Under the pieces are notes generated by a model. The model did not search any database. It had not been told where the DNA came from and worked only from the letters and a program-made list of their open reading frames with translations. A stretch of DNA of 64,000 nt from Lacinutrix sp. C3R15. Lineage in GTDB: Bacteria > Bacteroidota > Bacteroidia > Flavobacteriales > Flavobacteriaceae. The position numbers and the translations under genes were made by a program. Shown piece by piece: positions 35,907 through 44,747 of this stretch (position 1 is the first letter of the stretch; each line of letters opens with the position of its first letter). The DNA is taken from assembly GCF_018860825.1 (NCBI RefSeq), contig NZ_JAHKPZ010000034.1, positions 62,001 through 126,000 of the forward strand. Direction: 5' to 3'.

Positions 35907-37814
35907 ATGAAGAATACCATTGCAGAACGCATTTTAGATTTCTTAAAAGGCTTCCCTCCTTTTGATGCATTAACCTATGAACAGCTGTTAAGCATTGCAA
36001 CACAAGTACAAGTAATGTACGTAGAAAAAGACAGCTTTATATTTAAACAAAATGAAGATTTGCACGATTCTTTTTATGTTGTAAAAGATGGTGGTATTGG
36101 TATTTACAGAGAAAATATTTTGGTTGACCAATGTGATGAAGGCGATATTTTTGGACTACGCGCTTTAATAAGAAAAGACAAATATTTACTTAACGCCAAA
36201 GCTATTGAAGAAAGTATTGTATACAGTATGTCTTCTAAAGTACTAGAAGAAATACTTATCACGAATACAAAAGCTAATCGGTTTTTAATTGCCAGTTTTG
36301 CTACCAATACGCGTAATCCGTATTCTGAAGAAGACAAAGGAACCCTCTTTGCTAACGAAGATATATTACTACCAAACAGCAATAGTTTTACCGAAGTGCA
36401 GTCTGCCAACTTCTCTAAAAACCCAATTGTTTGTGCAGCATATACCTGTATAAAAGAAGCCTCTATAATAATGAGTACAAACAAAATTGGCTCTATTATT
36501 ATTACAGAAAACCAAAAACCTATTGGTATTATTACAGACAAAGATTTACGTAATAAAATTGCAACAGGCCTGCATACCATAACCGAAGAAGTAGAAACCA
36601 TTATGTCTGCTCCTGTAATTACATTTGCACCAACAATAACGGTTGCCGAAGCGCAAATAGCCATGTTAAAACACGAAATTTCGCATTTGTGTATTACTAC
36701 AGATGGTACACCTAACACAAATTTAATTGGCATACTATCTGAACATGATATTATTGTTATTCATGGTAATAATCCTTCGGTATTAATTAAAGAAATTAAA
36801 AGAGCAACCACTGCAGAAACGTTAAAGTATATACGAGAAAAAGCGCAGCTGTTGTTAAACAATTATATAGAGCAACATATACCAATTTTATTTATAGCTA
36901 ACGTTATTTCTGCTATAAACGAAGCCATTACCAAACGCATTATTACCTTAAGCATTACAAAAATGCCTACAAAACCTCCTGTTGCTTTTGCTTGGCTAGC
37001 TATTGGTAGTCAAGGTAGAAAAGAACAATTACTACTTACAGATCAGGATAATGCATTGGTATTTGAAGATGTAACAGAAGACCAAAAAGAAACCGTTAGC
37101 TCTTATTTTATTACACTAGCTAAAGCTATTAACCAGCAACTTAATATTGTTGGTTTTGCACTTTGTCCTGCAAATATGATGGCTAGTAACCCAAAATGGT
37201 GTTTAAGTATTACAGAATGGAAAGCGCAATTTAAAAACTGGATTACACATCCTGATGCCGATAAAATCATGCTTTGTAATATATTTTTTGATTATGCATT
37301 AGTCTATGGAAAACAAGAATTAGTCTCAAAAATGTCTACTAGTATTTTTGAAGCTATTGATAGCTATGAGATTTTTTTAAATTTCATGGGACAAAATGCC
37401 TTAAAAAACCCTGCTCCTTTAAGTTTTTTTAGAAACTTTTTGGTAGAAGATTCTGGTGAGCACAAAGACCAGTTTGATATTAAAGCTCGTGCTATTATGC
37501 CACTTGTAGACGCTGCACGTTTACTAGTACTTTCTCATAATATAAAAGATGTAAATAGCACCATAGCACGTTATAATAAACTAGCAGAAATAGAACCTCA
37601 AAATAAAAACTTATACCATTCTTGCATGAATGCATTTAAAATTTTACTGCGTTTTAGAACCCAACAAGGATTAAAAAATAAGGATTCTGGACGTTTTATA
37701 GACCTACAAAGCCTAAGCAAAGCAGACAGGTTAAAATTAAAAGGATGTTTTAAACCTATAAAAGAAATACAAGAGCTATTAAAAACAAGATTTAAACTTT
37801 CACAATTATTATAA
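35907..37814 (+). CDS. DUF294-type nucleotidyltransferase with cNMP and CBS domains
   Basis: 635 residues: cyclic-nucleotide-binding domain ~17-120, a CBS pair ~165-290 (SIIMSTNKIGSIIITENQKP, TIMSAPVITF), a nucleotidyltransferase domain at ~310-450 with GSQGRKEQLLLTDQDNALV (G367, D379, D381), and a DUF294 C-terminal substrate-binding domain. The layout resembles signal-transduction nucleotidyltransferases analogous to GlnD/GlnE whose targets are mostly unknown. The exonuclease gene starts two bases after its stop, so they form one operon, a pairing seen in other bacteria. Confidence 0.85.
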   Translation: MKNTIAERILDFLKGFPPFDALTYEQLLSIATQVQVMYVEKDSFIFKQNEDLHDSFYVVKDGGIGIYRENILVDQCDEGDIFGLRALIRKDKYLLNAKAIEESIVYSMSSKVLEEILITNTKANRFLIASFATNTRNPYSEEDKGTLFANEDILLPNSNSFTEVQSANFSKNPIVCAAYTCIKEASIIMSTNKIGSIIITENQKPIGIITDKDLRNKIATGLHTITEEVETIMSAPVITFAPTITVAEAQIAMLKHEISHLCITTDGTPNTNLIGILSEHDIIVIHGNNPSVLIKEIKRATTAETLKYIREKAQLLLNNYIEQHIPILFIANVISAINEAITKRIITLSITKMPTKPPVAFAWLAIGSQGRKEQLLLTDQDNALVFEDVTEDQKETVSSYFITLAKAINQQLNIVGFALCPANMMASNPKWCLSITEWKAQFKNWITHPDADKIMLCNIFFDYALVYGKQELVSKMSTSIFEAIDSYEIFLNFMGQNALKNPAPLSFFRNFLVEDSGEHKDQFDIKARAIMPLVDAARLLVLSHNIKDVNSTIARYNKLAEIEPQNKNLYHSCMNAFKILLRFRTQQGLKNKDSGRFIDLQSLSKADRLKLKGCFKPIKEIQELLKTRFKLSQLL

Positions 37815-37815
37815 A

Positions 37816-38451
37816 ATGGGTTGGTTTACACGCAAGACATATCCTGATTTTTATAACGCTTACGCGGAAAGCTTTAAGCAAAAAAATAAGCCTCTAGAAA
37901 ACATACGCTTTGTAGTATTTGACACCGAAACCACAGGGCTAAACCCTAAAGAAGATTTCATATTGTCTATTGGTACAGTAACCATACAAAATTTTAATAT
38001 ACATGTAGCAGATAGTCTAGAATGTTATATACAACAAGACAATTACAATGCAAAAACAGTAGAAATACATGGTATTTTAAAAGCAGGATCAATTGGTAAA
38101 ATAGAAGAAACCGAAGCTATAAAACGCTTTTTAAAACATATTGAAGGTGCTGTTTTGGTTGCTCACCATATTGCATTTGATGTCGCTATGATAAACCAGG
38201 CTTTAAAACGAATGGATTTACCAAAACTTAAAAATAAATTAGTAGATACAGGGCAACTTTATAAAAAAACAAAATATGTAAAAGACCACAAACATTATAG
38301 TTTAGATGCCTTGTGTACTACTTTTAATATTAAAATGCACGATAGGCATACAGCCTCTGGCGATGCATACTTAACAGCTATAATTTTTTTAAAGTGCTGC
38401 GCTTTACTAAAAAAGAAAAAAAACAGAAACCTGCGTTTGCGTGATTTTTAA
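37816..38451 (+). CDS. DEDDh 3'-5' exonuclease (DNA polymerase III epsilon-like)
   Basis: 211 residues. Exo I is VFDTETTG (D36, E38), Exo II AHHIAFDVAMINQAL, and Exo III HTASGDAYLTA with the catalytic His and Asp. The fold is that of DnaQ but without extra domains, so it could be a repair or oligonucleotide exonuclease rather than the replicative proofreader. It is paired with the DUF294 protein. Its 3' end borders repeat element 1, the outer limit of the accessory array. Confidence 0.85.
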   Translation: MGWFTRKTYPDFYNAYAESFKQKNKPLENIRFVVFDTETTGLNPKEDFILSIGTVTIQNFNIHVADSLECYIQQDNYNAKTVEIHGILKAGSIGKIEETEAIKRFLKHIEGAVLVAHHIAFDVAMINQALKRMDLPKLKNKLVDTGQLYKKTKYVKDHKHYSLDALCTTFNIKMHDRHTASGDAYLTAIIFLKCCALLKKKKNRNLRLRDF

Positions 38452-38493
38452 ATTTAGTTTTTTACCTTTTACCTCAGGAAAGGGCTTAATTAT

Positions 38494-38625
38494 GCCTGAC
38501 ATGTTTGTGTGTGGTTAGTGGCACGTTTAAGCACCAAATTTAGCAAATACAAACCGAATAGAAAATCCGATAGGATTTTTGTAAGTAGGCTAGAACTAGC
38601 AATTAATTTTACACGAAGTTGTAGG
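38494..38625 (-). repeat. structured gene-end repeat 1
   Basis: Outer arms are TGTTTGTGTGTGG on one side and TTTTACACGAAGTTGTAGG on the other. The inner conserved blocks are AAATTTAGCAAATAC and GTAAGTAGGCTAGAACTAG. The central hairpin is AAAATCC gata GGATTTT (38562-38579). Relative to repeat 2 the hairpin stem sequence differs but pairing is kept. The arm includes the last codons and stop of the minus-strand gene at 38609. It marks the lower end of the array against the core exonuclease gene. Confidence 0.75.
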
Positions 38626-39316
38626 TAGTATATGCATCATTAAGAATCAAATTATTCTGATTTATAAACGATTCAATTTTTTTCATTGACTCTTTGGAAT
38701 AAATATAAAACCAAATTTGTCCAGAATAATGAAATGAAAAAACTGTTTTCAAAGTCTCTGAATAGAAAAAGTTGTTGCCGTAATAATTTGATTGAACCAA
38801 ATTGAAATAGTTGAGTAACATTTTTTCCAATTCAGAATAGTCAGAGACTAAAATTCCACCACTATAATTTGAGTCTCCGATAAACTTTTTAAAATTGGAA
38901 TAAGCAGTTTTTGTTGAAGGATGGTGACGTTCAATTTTTTCATGAAACCAAGGTAAATTAAACAAAGGAATGAAAGTATATTCAATCTTATTTTCTTTGG
39001 CAAATAACGTTAATATTTTACTCAAGTATACAATTTCATCTTCATCGGGAGGTGAGTCAATCACAATATTGCATATCATCTCAAAATCTTGTTTCTTAAT
39101 ATCGTCAGTGATTTTTTTAAATTCGTTAATTTCTTTATCTAATATTTCGTTCAATTCATTCTGCGAATAAAAGCGATCGGTGTCAGATTTTTCATCATAA
39201 TATTCACCTTCCTTTCTTGCAGCACTTTCAGAAGGATACCTTGTGTTTTGCCAGCCAGATATGAACGATGCAAATATTGGATCTTGAAGGACTTTTTTTC
39301 TGCTTAAATATTTCAT
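38609..39316 (-). CDS. hypothetical protein in repeat-bounded cassette
   Basis: 235 residues, soluble, without recognised motifs. There is an N-terminal basic segment (MKYLSRKKVLQDPIFASFIS), a Glu/Lys-rich helical region, then alpha/beta sequence (IEYTFIPLFNLPWFHEKIERHH). The final residues YTTYNFV and the stop are encoded by the arm of repeat 1. The start lies about 10 bp after repeat 2. One gene between two structured repeats is the cassette pattern seen along this array. The function is unknown. Confidence 0.6.
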   Translation of the reverse strand: MKYLSRKKVLQDPIFASFISGWQNTRYPSESAARKEGEYYDEKSDTDRFYSQNELNEILDKEINEFKKITDDIKKQDFEMICNIVIDSPPDEDEIVYLSKILTLFAKENKIEYTFIPLFNLPWFHEKIERHHPSTKTAYSNFKKFIGDSNYSGGILVSDYSELEKMLLNYFNLVQSNYYGNNFFYSETLKTVFSFHYSGQIWFYIYSKESMKKIESFINQNNLILNDAYTTYNFV

Positions 39317-39326
39317 CTATATATTA

Positions 39327-39464
39327 CCTACAACGGTTTTGTATATGATACGTTGCGTGTATGAGCAACTAATTTAGCAAATAAAAACTGAATAGAATAT
39401 TCCGCAGGAATATTCGTAAGTAGGCTAGAACTAGCAATTAATTTTACACGGTGTTGTGTGTAGT
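39327..39464 (-). repeat. structured gene-end repeat 2
   Basis: The best-preserved copy. It begins ACAACGGTTTTGTATATG, contains GCAACTAATTTAGCAAATAA, a perfect hairpin GAATATTCC gca GGAATATTC (39395-39415), GTAAGTAGGCTAGAAC, AGCAATTAATTTTACACGG and ends GTTGTG. ACAAC and GTTGT at the two ends can pair. It fills the gap between the SH3 gene stop (39466) and the next gene start (39316) almost completely. Confidence 0.85.
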
Positions 39465-39465
39465 G

Positions 39466-40641
39466 CTATTCCGCTAATTTAGTTCTCACTATTTTCCATT
39501 TCCCGTATTGATATTCTAAAATCAGTATTTGTTTCCATCTTCTTGAAGTGTGCAAAGGATCGCTTGCATAATAATCAGCAAAAACAACTGCTTGATCATC
39601 AAAAGCATTTTCAAGTCTTACTTCATAAATAGTAACATAATCAATTCCACCATAAGCATCAGTTGACGAAAACCATTTATAACCACCGTTTTTATTCCAG
39701 CTTGGATTATTAGTTAATGAAAATGCATTATAAAATTCTTCATTTCCTAAATGTTTTAAAAAACTCTTAACAACAGAGGTCGGGCTATCTTTTTGGTCGC
39801 TTTCGGTAATTTTATTATTAGATATTAGACTATTACTTAAAAACCCTATGAAAAATCCATCATCAACTTCTACTATAATTTTTGTCCAAGAGCTATAAGT
39901 TGAATTGTCAATTATTCGAATTTTTTCGTTCCGCTCAATTGTAGTTAGCACGTTTGTTATTGTTGTCGGTCCTAATCTCAAATTGGCTTTTCTTGCAGAA
40001 ACGTATTTACTTGGTAAAGCATAAATTTTTGAAACATCTATATCAAATATCTCATTTACTGTTGCTTTGTTGTCATCATTATCTGAAAATTTTTCTTCTG
40101 TGTTTTTTAGACTTTTCATTGAAGAATTTTCATTTATTGTAATATAATTTACATATCCAACTGTGCCGTTTGATATTACCTTATAAAACCCATTGTCATA
40201 TTCAATTACCTTAACACTACTACCTTTTTTTAATGGACGAATTGCGTCGTATTGTGATGGTGTTCTCCATAGTTGACCATAGGAACTTGTAGTAGTATAA
40301 ATGGTACTCGAATTATATGAACTGTTTGACGTACTCGATGATGTATTGTTATATGTTGTTTTAGGATAACTTGTAGTGGTAGTTGAATATGTGCTTGGTG
40401 TATAAGTTGAAGATGTATTATTGTCAGGTGTAATATATCCGGCTTGCCCTGTATATGGATTCGTATTTCCTCTCGTTGAGAAATTATCTCTATTTGTACT
40501 GTTAGGCGCAGTTCGATAATGAGGCTTTACATAAGTACCATTACTTCTATAATATCCACTAACATAAACGTGATTTGGATTTGTTTGCGCAAATGAAAAT
40601 AAGAATAGAAAGAAAAATAGAATTGTAAATACTTGTTTCAT
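39466..40641 (-). CDS. secreted protein with bacterial SH3-like domains
   Basis: 391 residues from the ATG at 40641, which begins the signal peptide MKQVFTILFFFLFLFSFAQ; a GTG 30 bp upstream lies within repeat 3. An N-terminal segment VSGYYRSNGTYVKPHYRT and NTNPYTGQAGY is a tail found on many flavobacterial secreted proteins. A Ser/Thr/Tyr-rich linker (~95-130) and two SH3-like modules follow (AIRPLKKGSSVKVIEYDNGFYKV; SARKANLRLGPTT). The C-terminal ~100 residues form an NTF2-like or DUF domain. It is probably periplasmic or surface-bound; the role is unknown. Confidence 0.7.
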   Translation of the reverse strand: MKQVFTILFFFLFLFSFAQTNPNHVYVSGYYRSNGTYVKPHYRTAPNSTNRDNFSTRGNTNPYTGQAGYITPDNNTSSTYTPSTYSTTTTSYPKTTYNNTSSSTSNSSYNSSTIYTTTSSYGQLWRTPSQYDAIRPLKKGSSVKVIEYDNGFYKVISNGTVGYVNYITINENSSMKSLKNTEEKFSDNDDNKATVNEIFDIDVSKIYALPSKYVSARKANLRLGPTTITNVLTTIERNEKIRIIDNSTYSSWTKIIVEVDDGFFIGFLSNSLISNNKITESDQKDSPTSVVKSFLKHLGNEEFYNAFSLTNNPSWNKNGGYKWFSSTDAYGGIDYVTIYEVRLENAFDDQAVVFADYYASDPLHTSRRWKQILILEYQYGKWKIVRTKLAE

Positions 40642-40666
40642 AATTTCATTTGTTTTTTTCGCATTA

Positions 40667-40869
40667 CACACAACGGTCTTGTATATGAAACGTAGCGTCT
40701 AAATAAACGCTAACTTTTCGGATTATGCACGAGCCAAATTTTTATTTTTTCTATTTATCTTTTAATTTTCTAAATATACAAAAATAAAAATTTGGTGGAC
40801 TTCGAAAATACACACAAACCTCTCGAAAGGCCTGTAATAGCTATGTTTTATATACGTTGTTGTGCATAG
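40667..40869 (-). repeat. structured gene-end repeat 3, long-hairpin variant
   Basis: The outer arms are those of repeat 2 (ACAACGG-TCTTGTATATGA at one end and TATATACGTTGTTGTG at the other), but the interior differs. It holds a perfect 16-bp hairpin, CCAAATTTTTATTTTT (40734-40749) against its complement at 40780-40795, with a 30-base AT-rich loop. It is therefore a subtype rather than a decayed copy. Confidence 0.7.
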
Positions 40870-40920
40870 TGCTTTTCACCTTCTGCTTGGTTTTCAGATG
40901 TTTTATTTCAGTTCGGAAGT

Positions 40921-41008
40921 GTGTGTTTGCAAGACATACTCTTTTACAATTTTTGGCGTAGCATTGGCTGTAGCGAATTGCAAATGTGTATGGCTTTCAG
41001 CGTTGGAA
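40921..41008. repeat. imperfect direct repeat, left flank of copper operon
   Basis: About 88 bp, with CTCTTTTA, AGCATTGGCT, GCAAA, ATGTG and AGCGTTGGA in the same order as at 44614-44699. It ends 9 bp before the multicopper oxidase stop codon. Copies on both sides of the copper genes suggest that these moved as one unit. Confidence 0.5.
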
Positions 41009-41017
41009 ATTAAGATG

Positions 41018-43237
41018 CTAATAGTTTAATGTTGCTCCAAATCCAATACCCATATCACTATCGTAATGTGTTGAAATCGCTATATTTCGAGTTGTGATAT
41101 ACTTAAATCCAGTCATATATTCCTTGTCAGTATTTACCATAAAAGCCCAACGTAATCTTGGTGTTAAAGGAATATCCTCTCGCATTAATTGAAAGCGTAC
41201 ATTTCCATCAGAAAATACTTCTCCTTGTAATTTTACAAGCATTGGCAACGTATATTCTGCTCCTAAACTCAAAACTGCTCGTTGGTCTTTTGTATTAGTT
41301 TGTCCAAAAAGATTTTTTTCAATTTCGCCATTTTGTTTTCTGTATCTCCAATCAAAACCAATAAATGGCATAAACCATTGGTTTTTTCCAATATATCGTC
41401 CAATGTGTGTTTCGGTTTCGTAACCGTGTCCATCGTGATAGCCTAAACTCCATTCCGTTCCAATACTCCAACGTGTATTTTGTAACATTGCCATTCCATC
41501 GTTTCCGTTTGTTGCAAAGTCATTTTCAATCATAAAATGAAATTTGTTACTTTCTGCTTGTAATTTTTTATAAGCCCATTTTTTATCTGGTAGATTTGGG
41601 TTTACGTAGTCACCTGTTGAAAATACTCTATTCATTCCAGCCATCATATGATATAAAATATGGCAATGAAAAAACCAATCGCCTTCAGCATTTGCTGAAA
41701 ACTCAATAGTATCGGTTTCCATTGGCATTATATCTAACACGTTTTTAAGTGGTGCATATTCTTCTTTCCCGTTCAACACTCTAAAATCTTGTCCGTGAAG
41801 ATGCATTGGATGTCGCATCATTGAATTGTTATAAAGTGTTATCCTAACATTTTCACCTTTCTTGATTAAAATTTTATCACTTTCTGAAAGTACTTTATTG
41901 TCCATACTCCAAACGTAACGGTTCATATTTCCAGTCAATTCAAATTGGATTTCTCTTACTGGTGCATCTTTTGGCAATGTTGTTGGCTGTGGTGCTTTTA
42001 ACATTCCATAATTTAAAGTTACAATATCTTGGTTTGTTTTCATTGAATGATTGGAATGGTCCATTTTGTCGTCCATTTTCATTTCAGAATTTCCAGTAAT
42101 TTCAGGATACATAACAGTATTCATATCCATTTTTTGTAACGACATATCCATTCCCATATCATCCATACTTCCGTCCATATTCATCATATCGTTCATCATT
42201 TTCATTCCTTCAAAATATTTTAGTTTTGGCATTCTGCTTTTAAGCTGAATTTTTCCATTTCCTAAATATATTGAAGCAGAATTTGTTCGGTCTTCTGGTG
42301 TTGCCAAAAACTCGTAAGCAATATCTTCGTTGGGAATTGTAACCACAACATCGTAAGTTTCTGAAACTCCAATAATTAATCTATCTACTTCTAAAGGTTC
42401 AACATCATTTCCATCATTGGCAACAACTGTCATTTTTCCACCTGCATAATTCAGCCAAAAATAGGACGAAGCTCCACCATTTGAAATGCGTAAACGCACT
42501 TTTTCTCCACCTTTAAATTGAGATAATTGACTTTCGTTTTTTCCGTTGATTAAAAACTTGTCGTAATAAACATCGCTTACATCCATTGCTAACATTCGTT
42601 TCATTTCATTACCTAATTTGGTTTTGAAATGCCCTGCTTTTATGGCTTCGGAATAACTTTGAACTGTTCCTTTTTTAATCGCAGACCAATCGTTTGCATT
42701 GTGCAACATTCGATGTACATTTTCGGGTTTAATATCTGTCCATTCGCTCAAAATTATCGGAACTTCTGGTAAATCGTCAATTCCTTTTCTAAACGTTGGG
42801 TCGTCTTTTTTCTTTAATAAAACTAATGAGCCATACATTCCAATTTGCTCTTGTAAACCACTATGACTGTGATACCAATGTGTTCCGCTTTGAATTATTG
42901 GAAAACGATAGGTAAATGTTTCGCTAGGTTCAATTGGCATTTGCGTTAAATACGGAACACCATCTTCTTTGTTTGGTAGAAAAAGTCCGTGCCAATGTAA
43001 AGAAGTACTTTCTTTTAATTTATTATGAACCACAATTTCCGCAATATCTCCTTCTGTAAAAGTCAATGTTGGCATCGGAATTTGTCCGTTTACAGCAATT
43101 GCTCTTTTTTCTTTACCAGAATAATTTACGATTGTATCTGTAATGGTTAAATCGTAATTGACAACATTTTGAGCATAAGCAAAATGACTTAACAGCATTC
43201 CAAAAAACGCTGTTAAGTTTAATTTTATATTTTTCAT
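41018..43237 (-). CDS. multicopper oxidase (CopA-like) fused to a CopB-like outer-membrane barrel
   Basis: 739 residues with signal peptide MKNIKLNLTAFFGMLLSHFAYA. The four copper-ligand motifs are present: HWHG (81-84), HWYHSHSG (from 120), HPMHLHGQDF and HCHILYHMMAGM. A Met/Asp-rich insert (EGMKMMNDMMNMDGSMDDMG) is typical of copper-binding CopA proteins. Residues ~590-739 look like amphipathic barrel strands (SIGTEWSLGYHDGHGYETE, FMPFIGFDWRYRK), resembling CopB. The protein would oxidise Cu(I) in the periplasm. It is the last gene of the copper operon. Confidence 0.85.
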   Translation of the reverse strand: MKNIKLNLTAFFGMLLSHFAYAQNVVNYDLTITDTIVNYSGKEKRAIAVNGQIPMPTLTFTEGDIAEIVVHNKLKESTSLHWHGLFLPNKEDGVPYLTQMPIEPSETFTYRFPIIQSGTHWYHSHSGLQEQIGMYGSLVLLKKKDDPTFRKGIDDLPEVPIILSEWTDIKPENVHRMLHNANDWSAIKKGTVQSYSEAIKAGHFKTKLGNEMKRMLAMDVSDVYYDKFLINGKNESQLSQFKGGEKVRLRISNGGASSYFWLNYAGGKMTVVANDGNDVEPLEVDRLIIGVSETYDVVVTIPNEDIAYEFLATPEDRTNSASIYLGNGKIQLKSRMPKLKYFEGMKMMNDMMNMDGSMDDMGMDMSLQKMDMNTVMYPEITGNSEMKMDDKMDHSNHSMKTNQDIVTLNYGMLKAPQPTTLPKDAPVREIQFELTGNMNRYVWSMDNKVLSESDKILIKKGENVRITLYNNSMMRHPMHLHGQDFRVLNGKEEYAPLKNVLDIMPMETDTIEFSANAEGDWFFHCHILYHMMAGMNRVFSTGDYVNPNLPDKKWAYKKLQAESNKFHFMIENDFATNGNDGMAMLQNTRWSIGTEWSLGYHDGHGYETETHIGRYIGKNQWFMPFIGFDWRYRKQNGEIEKNLFGQTNTKDQRAVLSLGAEYTLPMLVKLQGEVFSDGNVRFQLMREDIPLTPRLRWAFMVNTDKEYMTGFKYITTRNIAISTHYDSDMGIGFGATLNY

Positions 43238-43242
43238 TTTGA

Positions 43243-44106
43243 CTAATTTATTGTTTCAACAGTTTTACCACAACTCAACATCATTGAACCATAATAAGGG
43301 TTTTTTACTTCTTTTTCTTTGCTCAACCAGTTTGCACCTTTTCCATCATTTGCCATTGGACAATGTTGGTAATATGTTGGTGTTTCTTGTTTTGAAATTT
43401 TAATTAATTTATACATAGATTCAGAAAGTGAAATAAAAGATGCTCTTTGTTCTTTTGTGTCTTTTGAAGCTGAAATTGAAGTTGTTTCTGCTTTTAGGTT
43501 TTCTAAAACTTTCATCCAAACCATATGAACGTCCATTTTTAGAGTTTCCATTTTCACTTTATTAATTGCAGAAAGCAACTCTGTTGCTTTTGCTGATGCT
43601 GTATTTCCATCTGTTTTTACCAAAGCATCTTTTACAGAAAAATAAGTATCGAAAACTACTGAAAGTGTATTTGTCTCTTGCGTTTCGGTCATTTCGTCAG
43701 AATGCATAGAATGGTCTTTTGTTTCCATTTCCATTTTTGTTTCGTCCATTTTGGCAATTGTTTTTTCAGCTCTTTCGTATTGGCAACAACCTGCTAAATT
43801 AGAATAAGTGTCGTTTGGTGCTAAAAAAATATCGCTGTCATAACCTGCTAAAGCAATACGTTTTAATATTTTTTCTTTTGAAGTTTTCAAACTGTCGTAT
43901 GAAATAGTTGCCATTTTGGTTTCCTTGTCCCAATTTACAATAGATTGGTTTTTCAAATTTCCAGCTTTTTCAATTGTGCTTTTGCACATTCCACAATTAC
44001 CGTAGATTTTTACAGTTTCTGTTTTTTGATTTTTTGTTTGTGCATTACACGATGTGAATGATAACAATACAATGATTGCTACCAATATTTTTGATATTGA
44101 TTTCAT
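43243..44106 (-). CDS. copper-binding lipoprotein with HMA and DUF3347 domains
   Basis: 287 residues. The lipoprotein signal is MKSISKILVAIIVLLSFTSC. Residues ~30-95 form a heavy-metal-associated domain with CGMC in place of the usual MxCxxC (YGNCGMCKSTIEKAG). A His/Met-rich linker (KDHSMHSDEM) follows. Residues ~145-285 match DUF3347 (TETLKMDVHMVWMKV-like helices, YYQHCPMANDGKGANWLS and NPYYGSMMLSCG), a periplasmic copper-binding family. It probably hands copper to the oxidase, whose gene starts 5 bp downstream. Confidence 0.85.
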   Translation of the reverse strand: MKSISKILVAIIVLLSFTSCNAQTKNQKTETVKIYGNCGMCKSTIEKAGNLKNQSIVNWDKETKMATISYDSLKTSKEKILKRIALAGYDSDIFLAPNDTYSNLAGCCQYERAEKTIAKMDETKMEMETKDHSMHSDEMTETQETNTLSVVFDTYFSVKDALVKTDGNTASAKATELLSAINKVKMETLKMDVHMVWMKVLENLKAETTSISASKDTKEQRASFISLSESMYKLIKISKQETPTYYQHCPMANDGKGANWLSKEKEVKNPYYGSMMLSCGKTVETIN

Positions 44107-44196
44107 TTTATAAATTTTAAATTGTTGTAAAAACTAAAGAATACAAGCCGTAGGCTTGTTTTCAAAAAGACAGACCTTTGGCTGTCAAAAAGGTTT

Positions 44197-44565
44197 TTAG
44201 CTTATTTTTGGCGGTTGCCAAATGGAAAGATATACTGCTTTTGGTTTGTTTTGAACGTAAGTCCATTCGTTAACCAAAAGTTTGAAATTATTTGAATTAG
44301 AAAATTCAAAATCGTTGAATGAAACAGAAATGTTTACGACAATTGGGCAATGACAAGAAGTGTTGTCACAAGCACCATCACAACCATCATCGTCTTTTTC
44401 TCCCTTATCGCAACACGATTTTTTTTCAGAATGGTCGTCTTGTTTTTCGCAAGATGTTTTTTCAGTTTTTTCTTTGTCAGAAGTTTTTCCGCACGCAAAT
44501 GTTGTACTGGTTGGAATAACCAATAATATTAAAAAGAGGATTAATATTTGCGTTTTGTTTTTCAT
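44197..44565 (-). CDS. secreted Cys-rich metal-binding protein of the copper operon
   Basis: 122 residues with signal peptide (MKNKTQILILFLILLVIPTSTTFA). A highly charged stretch with eight or more Cys (TSCEKQDDHSEKKSCCDKG, GCDGACDNTSCHC, quoted in parts) looks like a metal-binding loop. The C-terminal half is strand-rich (IVVNISVSFNDFEF ... YLSIWQPPKIS). First gene of the copper operon, 90 bp before the HMA/DUF3347 gene. I do not recognise the family; metal binding is inferred from composition and neighbours. Confidence 0.6.
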   Translation of the reverse strand: MKNKTQILILFLILLVIPTSTTFACGKTSDKEKTEKTSCEKQDDHSEKKSCCDKGEKDDDGCDGACDNTSCHCPIVVNISVSFNDFEFSNSNNFKLLVNEWTYVQNKPKAVYLSIWQPPKIS

Positions 44566-44613
44566 AAAATTCTACAGCAAAGGTAATAAAAATTTCAATT
44601 GGTTTCTATTTTC

Positions 44614-44699
44614 GTGCCTCGGCAGAAACAGCTCTTTTATTTTTTAAGCATTGGCTTTTCGCGTTGGCAAAAAAATAAATGTGCTGTTTGAGCGTTGGA
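44614..44699. repeat. imperfect direct repeat, right flank of copper operon
   Basis: Matches 40921-41008 in the order GTG...GCA, CTCTTTTA, AGCATTGGCT, GCAAA, ATGTG and AGCGTTGGA, with small gaps. It lies 49 bp upstream of the first copper gene. Confidence 0.5.
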
Positions 44700-44747
44700 T
44701 TTTTCAGAACTAAATTTGATGGTTTGCACGATTTTCCGCATTATGCA

